A DNA stretch of 64,000 nucleotides from Larix kaempferi (taxonomy: Eukaryota > Streptophyta > Pinopsida > Pinales > Pinaceae): assembly GCA_027924585.1 (NCBI GenBank), contig BSBM01000190.1:6086501-6150500 (forward strand). Reading direction: 5' to 3'. Below are positions 55,043 to 64,000 of this stretch, one piece after another. The notes below the pieces were generated by a model. That model saw only the letters and a list, made by a program, of their open reading frames with translations. It made no database searches and was not told where the DNA came from. The position numbers and the translations under genes are program-made. The stretch's first letter is position 1. Each line of letters begins with the position of its first letter.

Positions 55043-57067
55043 TGTCATGTCCCAAATTTGGAACTAGGTCACAATGGCCTAATCACATTGGCCATATTCA
55101 TTAGAGTTTGTAAAATTGATGTTAAAGGTCAAATAATTGCCAAGGAGGAAAATTACTAGTTTCCTAGGTTTGGGGTGGAAGCTTTGGGATTTGGAATAAT
55201 GGGGATAATAAATGATGTTTGAACATTAGAGTGGCATAAATATTTAATAAAGGATCTAAATAAATATATACAAGTGAAAATAAAAGTGGCATTTGATCAT
55301 GAAGACACATGGAGGAAGTGGGACCCACATATGGCTAGATTTCCCCACTACACTTGGCATCATTCTCTCACCAATTCGAATTCAATGTGAATGGTAACAT
55401 ACTTGGGGAATTCCAAAAGGTATTATTCATCGCATGACTCATCCAAGGTCTAAATATAGAGGAATAGCAACTCCCATGGAAGAGGAAGAGGCAATTTGGA
55501 GTTAGTGAGACACTTAGGCTAGATTCCCTAGCTCTATGACAACAATGATGAAGATGCTATGACACCTATGACACAAATCAGACTTGAAGGCTAACATATG
55601 ACATATATGACATGTCAAGGCTACAAATAGACTCCAAGAGGGCGCTCAAGGGTGTTAGGGTATCTAAGATTCTTTCACATGTGATTTGGTGGAAGTGGGA
55701 AACTAGGAATTGTTGTACAAGTGGCATTCTTTGGAATCTCTTCCCAACTTGAGTTGGCATGAGTCTCTTGGAAGGAATTCAACCCATGGAGGACATTAGA
55801 ACTTTTTAAATGTCAATCAAAAAGAAGGAAATCATCTTTTGATCATTTGTAGAATTTACAATTGCATTTGTGAAGAGGGAGAGCTAGTGGATGACTAGTT
55901 TCTTGCTTTAGCCAATTTCGAGGGTGAAAGATTCCCATCCAAGTTGATAATTGGAAAGGCCATTCAGACATTTCATTTGGAGATTTAATGGAGTATTTAT
56001 TTGTAGGTTTAAGGTACATGGAATCTCATGGTTTCTTCTATTGCATCTCACTCCTTCAACCATTTCCAGTTTTGATGGCATATTCTTGATCCTTGAGGGA
56101 GGTCATTTTGGTGAGATATTGTACTCTTTGGGGAAGCTTATAATGCCCCATTTCTATTCTAATATGAATTAAATACTCTGTTCTTCATCTCCAGAAATTT
56201 TCAGGTCGAAATTCCAAGTAGAAATGTATAAATCTCAATTTTAATGAAAGAACAGTGCCATTTCCCCACTACCTTGTTGTGAATCAATGTAATGCTGATT
56301 ATTTCGAATGAATAGATGATTATCTGATGCATTTGTGATTAATGGACTTCCATGGATGTATTTTACAATTTTCATGTACTGTACTTGAGCATTTGAAGTA
56401 TTTTTACTCAGTTTAATTGCATTGGGAGAAGAAATAGTGCCATTTCCCCAAGGGTCGAATTGGTGATTTTTGCAGTTGAATGGGAGAGGGTTGGAACAGA
56501 TATAATAATCAATTAATGGTGCACATGAGACCTTAATAACATCCTTAATACATTCCCTACCTCTTTTCATAAATTTGAGTGGGTTTGGAGGCATTTGGGA
56601 AGCCATTTTCAGTACTTACCCCAGGGGGATTTGAACCCCAAATTACTAGTAAAATTGCATACTTGGTCCAGAATATTAAGAGAGTTTGCAGAGGTATTTT
56701 TGTGGCCATATGTCATCCCTGAACATCATATTCAAGTCCTAATGTCATTCATACACCTTCCTTGTATATTTGAAGGCATTTGGAGTCAATTTGAGACCTA
56801 GAGACCAATACTAGTCAAAGGGAAATCACTAGTAAAGTTACCTACATTGACCAGAATTGAAAGAGGATTTGCAGAGGTATTTTAAAGGTCCAAAGGCATC
56901 CCTAAAACACATATTTATGTTTTAATATAATTCATATAACTTCTCATAAGATTTGGGATCATTTGGGGCAAATTTGGGACCTAGAGATCAAAACTAGTCA
57001 AATGTCTAACTAGGGAAAAAAGTGAAAAATTGTCATTTTGATAAAATTCCTAACAAGGGACATTATA
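55043..57067 (+). repeat. 3' LTR of the young element
   Basis: 2025 bp, nearly identical to 51496-53522. Ends GGGACATTATA, followed by GTTTA. Confidence 0.93.
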
Positions 57068-57072
57068 GTTTA

Positions 57073-57682
57073 AACCATGTTGTTGACCACCTAGTGCAAA
57101 GTCTGCATCATCATAATTATATGGGACTTTGGTTTTGTCATTATTTCCTCATTATCCATGCATGCACCCTCTTGCATGATTTTAGTCTCATATGTGCCAT
57201 CTTTCCTGATTTTAGCCACCTACCATTAGTTACAATCAGTTAATTAGGGCGCCCTCCTTGATTTCATGCATTTTGGGTTGATTTGAGCACTAACAATCAA
57301 CTAATGCACCCTCCATCACTAGTTAACTCCTGCATGCACACTCATGCACTATTCTGGTCCACCTACCATCAGTTACACTTAGTTAACTGATCCCATTTAG
57401 GACTTACAACTGGAAATCATGTCTAGTGATGGAATCTATGCAAAATAAGCCTGCCACATGTCTGGATTCCAACTACCTCTTAAGGCTCACAATTTCTCTA
57501 TTTAAGATGTATTATAAATGTATACACAATGTTGAATAATATATGCATGGAAAGTATTCCAATTGAGTTCCAAACTTCTTGTGTCTTTTCACATTATTTC
57601 TTCTCTATTTTCCTGTAGATCTATGTAAAACTTGTGAGGTTAGTTTTGTTTCTAGAGATCCACCTGTGAAAGAATTTCCACA
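57073..57682 (+). repeat. 3' LTR of the gag-only element, right piece
   Basis: Continues from 51495 and ends GAATTTCCACA, followed by TTCCT (57683-57687). Together with the left piece it gives about 674 bp against 676 bp in the 5' LTR. Confidence 0.9.
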
Positions 57683-57687
57683 TTCCT

Positions 57688-59384
57688 AATGTTGACAAGG
57701 ATAACTAGAAGAAACTTCTAACTCCTCCTCTTGTATAAATTGTTCATGGATCATCTTCTGCTTCTAGAGATACAGACTCATCCCTAGTGACAATTCTGAC
57801 CTTTGGACTAGGATTTAAGAAAATCCTTGTAATTGCATTCCCTCCGCTTATACTCAACAAATTATTTGAGCAACTTCGAATTCTTTTGTTGTTCTAGAGC
57901 TCCTTCTCACAAATGGATTAGTACATGAGCGTTCTTATAGCACCCAAAAAAATATTTTTGTTTAAAACAAATTATTGAAAAAAAATGAAAGGAAACTAAC
58001 TACAAAATTAAAGTATATAGGGATAAATTCCAAAACATGGCATATCTTCGGACAAGTAAAGCTACTAAGGCCCTGTTGTCACCAAGTTTCCTATTAACAT
58101 GAGAATATTTTCATTTTCCATACATCAAAAAGAAAACACATTGTAACAACATGATGAGGGCTTGGAGAAACCCACTAAAGTGGATGTGTCGTGATATTAC
58201 ACCACATAAATTATGTAGTAAGGTCATATTTTGCAACATCCCTATAAATTCACAAAAATTTAAATTTTTTAAAAGTAGCAATAATTACTTAATTTGCTAA
58301 TGCGGAACATAAAATAATAGTTAAATCTCTTTAACTAATTTTAATGATAACGACACATTGAATTTCTTAAAACAAATTATAATGATAGTTGTATTTTCTA
58401 ATGCGGAAATAAATGAATACTAATCTTTTAACAAAAGACAATTTATGTTCATAACACAAAAATACTTCTTCAAATCTGCTTGTGTTTAATTGTAAACTAC
58501 ATGCTATAGATAGGTTTGTACTATGATTAATTTCTTGGTAAAGTACTGACAGTTTTCTTTTGAATGATGATGAAGGGGTCCTACGAGGTACCCTGAGGTT
58601 TACTTAGCTACGTTTAGATAAAGCATTTGAACATGTTTCATTGTGCAGAAAAGCAGGTAAGAATAATACGGCAATTCAAGTGTTTAAGAGTGAATATATT
58701 TTTCAATTAGTCGTCAATGTTTGGTGAAAATTCTAAGTACTTCCTTTCTTCAGGTATGGTTCCTAATTGAAGTTCTATATGTGTTAACTTGACCCAAATT
58801 ACAAATTGCAGAAGTCGTAAAGATTAATATCTATACTAGATTCATTAGTGAATCGTCCAGAAGAATTACCTATGCTTAAGAATTTCTAAATACGTATTAG
58901 GTTACAATGTCCAAGTGCTATCGAGATCCAGTCAATGTCTTTCCATTTCATAAAGAATATTATTACCATGTGTATTGAATTCATGAACGTTTCGACTTTG
59001 TAAAAAGATCTTATTATAGAAACATGAAACAATTAGTACATTTTGAATACATGGAAAATTTGGAAAAACATAAATATAACTATAGTATTTTATGCATTTC
59101 TCATTTTATAAATGCATGAATAAAAGTATTATTAAAGCGATGTTCATTATCATCCTACCAATATATTTAAGATGATCCTAATGTGGGAATTACAAAACTA
59201 TAGGGTTAGACCTTTCCAATCTGTTTTTATATATTGTGATATGCTATGCTATGTGAACAAATAATACGATGTGCAGAATTGAATTATATCTATACCCTAA
59301 GTATGGAATGCGACTTGTGTCAATTTGAGAGATATATACAGTATGTGTGAACCATGCATTCGATTGATAATAAATGGAAAAGAT
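57688..59384. other. AT-rich spacer
   Basis: No gene, LTR pair or tandem repeat that I can define. A minus-strand protein-like phrase near 57700-57900 may continue the acidic stretch at 48290-48374. GGGGTCCTACGAGG at 58575 resembles the end of the LTR at 62168-63914. Confidence 0.5.
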
Positions 59385-60450
59385 ATGAATTGAACGTTGT
59401 AACCCTAAGTCTTAACGCTGGCAGGTGATATGACAAGGTATTGAATGTTTAAGTAGAAGCGTGCTGGCAGACTATTAAGTCTGGCTTTGGCATTTAAGTC
59501 ACTTTCTTTCAACGTTGAGTGGAAATCTTAGAAGCTATCGATGTGGTTGTGGTTCACGTGATAATGAATTCTGAATGCTACTCCTTCGTCGAGCTGGATA
59601 CAGTGTTGTCTCTTGGTCTACTGTGTTGGCATCGTGATAATAAATGTGCCATTAAACATGGTTGTTGCCCGAACTTCGACGTATCGTGCTGGCCCCTCCT
59701 CCATCGTTGATCTCGAATGCCTTGAGCTTTGGAATTGTGAAACCCTAGATTTGGTTATGAACTACGCTGAAGTGGTTTTTGTGGCTTTCATTTCGCTTGG
59801 GTGGTGGTAAGGGTGAGAGGCCAACAGCCTGCTACAATGTAGGGTTTTAGTAGTTGCTTCTCGGAGGACTCCTTCCCCGAGTTCGATCCTTGGACCTGTT
59901 GAGTAACCTTTATAGTTTTATCAGATGTTTGTATCCCTCGTACAGAGTCAATTCTCTTGGTATATTCGATGGTGTAATGGAATAGTATCAGTTAGGTTTT
60001 GAACCGGTTTCGATACTCCTAGCCTACAATAATGTATTGTGCTCAGAACTTAAATCTGTGCGTTGATAGGTGGCTCCGTCGCCTGGATTGTTTAGCATGT
60101 CTCTCAACTTGGAATTATAATACTCAGGTAACATTTCCAACTTTGAATTTTTACTACTGTTTAAAGTTTTAAAAGACTTCTTTCAAATCTCGTTTTAACC
60201 TCCTACTTTTTCTTGTGGCAGATGTTACTGCATCGAAGGGTTACAGTGTTTGAAGCTTGGTGGGAGAACGCTACTTGTTAACCGGTAAGCCTCAATGGTT
60301 CCTTACCTCGTAGGTTCTCTTGGTTCTATTGTGGCCGACGCTTGACAATGGCGCGGGTTTGGTGTTTAGTTCCCAGCACGATGTTTGCTTAGTGTCTTGT
60401 ATTTTTGGAGCCGATGATAAGTATTCCCGGTTAGAACCCTCGGCTTGTCT
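59385..60450 (+). other. Less AT-rich segment with a possible spliced leader
   Basis: This kilobase is visibly richer in G and C than its flanks. It holds a convincing splice pair: CAG|GTAACA at 60127/60128 and a pyrimidine-rich TTTTTCTTGTGGCAG ending at 60221, giving a 94-bp intron. A second donor CCG|GTAAGC lies at 60284/60285, so 60222-60284 would be a 63-bp exon. No long protein frame passes through. It could be the spliced leader of an element, a non-coding RNA, or the 5' end of a host gene fragment. Confidence 0.35.
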
Positions 60451-61810
60451 TGATACTTGCTCTACAGCATTTCTCTGTGTCTTTTATTGAAATGTATACT
60501 TTTTTATGATGTAAATATCAAAGGGACGAACCCTCGGTTGATTTTTAATGGAAGAACAGTGTTAGAACTTTAAATAGTTTTCTATGCAATATAAAAGTTT
60601 CAAATCGTCGATGTTTGAGCAATCAATACAGTGTTTTAAGAACCACGGGTTGACTTGTTTTTTTGTGAGATAAAAGGGTTCTGTGCTGCACTGATTATTC
60701 CAATAATGAATGGTAATGTGAGGTTGTGTTTACAATGAAAAATAACGTAAAAATAATTTACTAAGTGGTTTCTGTGTTTATAATAGATAATAGTTTTTCT
60801 AGGGAATACGTTGTTGATTTTCGCCAAGAGCCGAAGCTAGCTTAATTCGCAAAAGAGTAACCCTGTGATTGTATCTTTTCATATTAAAATCTAGGATGGT
60901 AATGAAAACTCAGTAATTGGTAATGAACCAATACTTAATTAATAATATAGTTAATAATACATTCTGGTCTGAATTCATCTTTTATAGATGGTTAATGTAT
61001 CTGCGATAGTTGAACCGTAGAATGTTTTTGTTTTGGAAAACTGATAAAGGGTTTGACCGTCGAATCCGTTACTATCATTTAAATGTAAATGATTTTTTTT
61101 TCTATGTTACGGGTTTCGATCTTAAGTCTAAAGTATTGCAAAAGAATGCTAATGACAAATAAAACAAAGTTAGGGTTATATCTATAATGACAGTGTTTGA
61201 ATTTAAAGATTGTAGTTGTTAACTAAATCAGAATATGAGAAATGAGTACTACAAATAAAATAGTAATATTTAGGGATGAGAAGAATAAGTGTCTATTTTT
61301 CGTTTGCAAGTAACAACTCTGTATATAAGAATAATTGCAGCTGTTAAAAATTCTAGAATACAAAATGCCTGAAACCATTGGATTTATAATAATGAAATGC
61401 ATAGTATTATCATCCGAAAATAGATAGAGTTAATTTGAAGATCTAGATCTGTGCAGAAATAAAGTGTTTTTCTTTTATTATTAAGTAGGAGAAATGCTAT
61501 ACATCTATTTATGATATGTTGTTCTATTTCATGAGTTTTAAACATATATTTGAAATGGCAGAATTTAAAAGAAACCCTACAGTTTTAATCTATCTAATCA
61601 CTTGGCATTCTGCTCTTCATTCATCTATATAAATTATGCTTTTTCTATAATAGAGTACTATACAGAAAACAGTATGGGAAAAATACAGAAAATATTTTAA
61701 TCATTCATCTTATTTACTTAACCATCCTTAAACCATATCATCTTTAAGTCAGAAATTGAAATAGTTTCTTCTGTATAACTGTAAATAATAAATCTACAAT
61801 GCAGAAAATC
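60451..61810. other. AT-rich spacer
   Basis: GAACCCTCGG occurs twice (about 60436 and 60525). Otherwise I see only short frames and no element boundary until TGTAATGCCC at 61811. Confidence 0.5.
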
Positions 61811-62167
61811 TGTAATGCCCTAGAATGACTGTGGACATCAAGGACACCTATCAAGTGACCTGGCTGAACAACTTCGATTTAGTGGTCTCTTGAGCCTTTT
61901 TATGTCTTAAATGATTGAGGAAAACCTGAAGATGTGAATGACGACAATAATTGAGAAATGAATTAATGAATTAAATGGTATGTGTGGAGTGGGAAATTGA
62001 TTGATTGCATCTTGATTAATGATTAGCCTTTATTGATCAAGTCAAAGTGCAGTGGGACAGTGACAGTCCTAGCTCTGCGACTAGGGAGGACGCAACTGAG
62101 ATGCATCATAGCTTCCCATTTTCTTATTCTAAACTTAGGGACGAAGTTCTAAATAAGTAGGGGTGTA
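61811..62167 (+). other. LTR-start-like fragment and 3' end of an LTR retrotransposon
   Basis: 61811 begins TGTAATGCCCTAGAATGAC and for about 50 bp resembles the LTR start at 62168 (TGTAGTGCCCCTAGACTAC), then diverges. 62130-62167 (GGGACGAAGTTCTAAATAAG, then TAGGGGTGTA) looks like the usual last internal bases of a Gypsy element, including the polypurine tract. This could be a 5' LTR stump joined by deletion to the element's 3' end. AAATC before 61811 and AAATA after 63914 agree at four of five bases. Confidence 0.4.
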
Positions 62168-63914
62168 TGTAGTGCCCCTAGACTACGGTAGACATTGAGG
62201 GCACCTGCTCAGTGACCCGAATGTTTTAAACATTAATAAAATAATTCTTTGATTTTATTTTGAGTATATTTATGATTACAATTGATTCTAAATAAATGAA
62301 ATAATGATATATGTGTGTTTGGGTAGTTATTGTGAATGAACGATTTCATGTTGTTTAACGATTAAATTTGATATGAAAACTGTACATGTGAATGATGCTT
62401 AACGATTACCTATATGATTGACTATGAGGTGAGACTGAAGAAAGTAGCAGATTGATTAATCAAATTATGATTATTGAGGACAATAATACTAATATATGTT
62501 TGTGAGAAATGTGTGTAGAGATAGGTCAAATGGTTCACCGAAGGACACACAAAGGAATATGAAGGGTCGTAGAGTACTGATAAATCACACACAGGGAGAG
62601 TGATGATGATGTCAACTTCCAACGGAATACCACGCATGAGCAGATAAGAACTAATCCGCTTGCTCAAGAGGAAAGCGTGAGGGCGTATGAGGTGGGCCAC
62701 GACGAAGCTGGTCACGTATGAGTTGGGGGGGCGCGCAATGAGAACGGACTCACTCCTCAGCGCCATTAGTCCCTAATAGCATGTAGATGGAGGATGGAAG
62801 ATAACGGCTTCTGAAATCCCTACATGAAGTTCCCGTAAGTCAAAACGAAAGGATGACGGTAGAAGGGCTCGACGGTACGGTACCCTGTCGAGAACGGAAA
62901 GAGTGGATGCAAGGACCCAACGATGTGGTACCTTGTCAAAGAATGGAAACTACAAATGACTGGACCCGACGGAGTGGTGCCATGTCGGGGAAATGAAATT
63001 AAGGAATGGGGAAGCCCAACGGCGCAGCACCGGGGTCCTAGCGAAAATGAATATTAAACTTAACTGCATAAAAACATATCAGTTTGCACCTAGAACATTA
63101 CTTAGAAATGCATTTAAGTACTTTAGGCATTTGCACATAAATGATTACTTTGGCATTGAAATAATATTAAGTGTTATTTAAGCATTTGCACATAAAAGAA
63201 TATTTTGAGCATTGAAAATAATATAAATCTTTATTTTAGAAGCAAAGTAGAATCCTAAGCATGGACACCTATTCAACTCCACCTACACCTCAAAACTAGG
63301 AGTTAAGTAAAATATCTAGGGGACAAACATGAGCAAACTTAGGAATGTTGGTACAACTCCTAGAAAAACTGACACATAGATGGGTGAGTATTATTAAATT
63401 GGAAATTTAATAAAATATGTATTTATGCATGAAGCGACATGTGTCACATGGAATGTTCCTTTAAAAGGAAGGCTTTGGGAATGGGTGAAGGACCCAGATC
63501 CTGGATTATTATCGCAATTTTGAATTGCCTCATGACTTGCTACTATTAAGGGTTTGGCGAAAAATTTTGGTGGGGGGGAAACCCAAGCTGAGTTTCTCGA
63601 ATTGTTGTGTGTGAGCTCTACGATCCAAAGCTCGGGGGTGGCCATGCGACTGAAATCATGAGCCTATGGTTGGGTGGTGAAGCTAACGGTTGCTTCGCCT
63701 ATGGTTCAAATGAGCTTTGCTGGAGGGATCCTACGCAAGGCGTGGACAACAGTGGACAAGATGAATCGGTTGACAGGTTATGTTTTGTTTTAATTTGCTA
63801 AGTTATTCATTTATTTATTTTATCTTTCCTGTAATTTATGATAGCTAATCTGTTTGTATCAAGTTGTTAAGATTCAGGTTCAGTTCGTGAGGACCCAACG
63901 AGAGGGGTCCTACA
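62168..63914 (+). repeat. 3' LTR, probably of a Ty3/Gypsy element
   Basis: 1747 bp, TGTAGTGCCCC to GGGGTCCTACA, preceded by a purine tract (TAAGTAGGGGTGTA) and with no primer site after its end, so a 3' LTR. It carries tandem hairpin units at 62868-63040 and a terminal hairpin (AGGACCC / GGGTCCT at 63890-63911). A complete partner LTR is not in the window, so the left boundary relies on the tract and the LTR-type ends. Confidence 0.6.
62868..63040 (+). repeat. Four tandem hairpin units in the LTR
   Basis: Units about 45-52 bp apart share GACCCGACGG-x-GTGGTACC-x-TGTCGGGGAA. Unit 1 has arms CTCGAC / GTCGAG (62868-62892); unit 3 has CCCGAC / GTCGGG (62965-62989), a paired change. Units 2 (62913-62941) and 4 (63013-63038) have decayed arms. 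Confidence 0.65.
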
Positions 63915-64000
63915 AAATAATTTAACTGTAAACAATAAGACAGAACAATAGAACCTGATTGACTGTAGGAGAAACAAACAACCCAAGGAGCCTATTCCAC
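63915..64000. other. Sequence beyond the last LTR
   Basis: 86 bp of AT-rich sequence with no feature. No primer binding site starts here. Confidence 0.5.

Larger units (their letters stand above)
51491..57072 (+). mobile_element. Young non-autonomous LTR retrotransposon inserted in an LTR
   Basis: The element proper is 51496-57067 (5572 bp), with duplications GTTTA (51491-51495 and 57068-57072). LTRs of 2027 and 2025 bp bracket only 1520 bp of internal DNA. The first 240 bp of the LTRs differ at about six positions by hand count, the lowest divergence in the window. It has an exact primer site, a polypurine tract and one intact ORF, but no gag or pol except a reverse-transcriptase scrap at the ORF end. 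Ends are TGTCATGTCCC and GGGACATTATA (the last CA mutated to TA in the 3' copy). Confidence 0.93.
48375..57687 (+). mobile_element. Gag-only Copia-like retrotransposon carrying a nested element
   Basis: The element proper is 48380-57682, flanked by TTCCT (48375-48379 and 57683-57687). The 5' LTR is 676 bp. The 3' LTR starts at 51432, is split by the insertion at 51496-57067, and totals about 674 bp. Without the insert the element is about 3.7 kb. It has a primer site, a Copia-type gag and a polypurine tract but no protease, integrase, RT or RNase H, so it would depend on another element for movement. Its LTRs differ at roughly one position in eleven by eye. Confidence 0.9.

Noticed and set aside
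54791-55159. 122-codon ORF
   Set aside because: Crosses the polypurine tract and the start of the 3' LTR, which a real gene of this element would not do.
61806-63919. Complete element 61811-63914 with TSD AAATC/AAATA
   Set aside because: Only four of five target bases match, and the supposed 5' LTR resembles the 3' LTR for about 50 bp only. Reported as fragments instead.
1-64000. CRISPR arrays, tRNA, rRNA and bacterial-type operons
   Set aside because: No regular repeat-spacer array, no cloverleaf or rRNA sequence that I could recognise by eye. All coding signals are eukaryotic retrotransposon genes.

Overview
Plant nuclear DNA from a repeat-dense genome. There is no bacterial gene organisation. 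Nearly everything recognisable is an LTR retrotransposon with plant-type features: 5-bp target duplications, initiator-Met tRNA primer sites, Copia order INT-RT-RH and Ty3/Gypsy order RT-RH-INT, and nested insertions. The long, AT-rich, heavily decayed, multiply nested elements fit a very large genome such as a gymnosperm. That is inference; the sequence alone does not name the species. I found no intact host gene, rRNA, tRNA or CRISPR array.

Left part (1-13526): one minus-strand Copia LTR with its primer site (455-1153); a decayed minus-strand Ty3/Gypsy gag-PR-RT (about 4182-6620); repeat-rich spacer; and a decayed minus-strand ORF of unknown function (about 11950-13480).

Centre (13527-40185): a giant Ty3/Gypsy element with TSD taacc and about 1.48-kb LTRs, roughly 13.2 kb before later insertions. 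It encodes gag with several zinc knuckles, PR, an unusual second gag-like domain, RT, RNase H and integrase. Between pol and the 3' LTR lies a further frame of about 926 codons of unknown function. It has been hit three times: by a deleted Ty3/Gypsy element in gag (16892-21282, TSD ctgtg), by a solo LTR in RT (24194-25703, TSD gggac), and by a Copia element inside its 3' LTR (31392-38973, TSD aagga). The Copia carries a 249-bp hAT-like MITE in pol and an unusual repeat-rich 3' UTR. Hand-counted LTR divergence falls in the order the nesting demands: outer about 12% (first 280 bp), inner Gypsy about 7%, Copia about 5%.

Right part (40186-64000): a minus-strand deletion derivative with 2.5-kb LTRs (42257-47738, TSD gcctt); a gag-only Copia-like element (48380-57682, TSD ttcct) whose 3' LTR holds a young non-autonomous element (51496-57067, TSD gttta) with an intact 349-codon ORF; a spacer with a possible spliced leader near 60.1-60.3 kb; and a 3' LTR of another element (62168-63914) with tandem hairpin units.

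The genes do not act together as one host pathway. The window is a fossil record of elements landing in one another, and the outer element's extra coding capacity is its least familiar biology.
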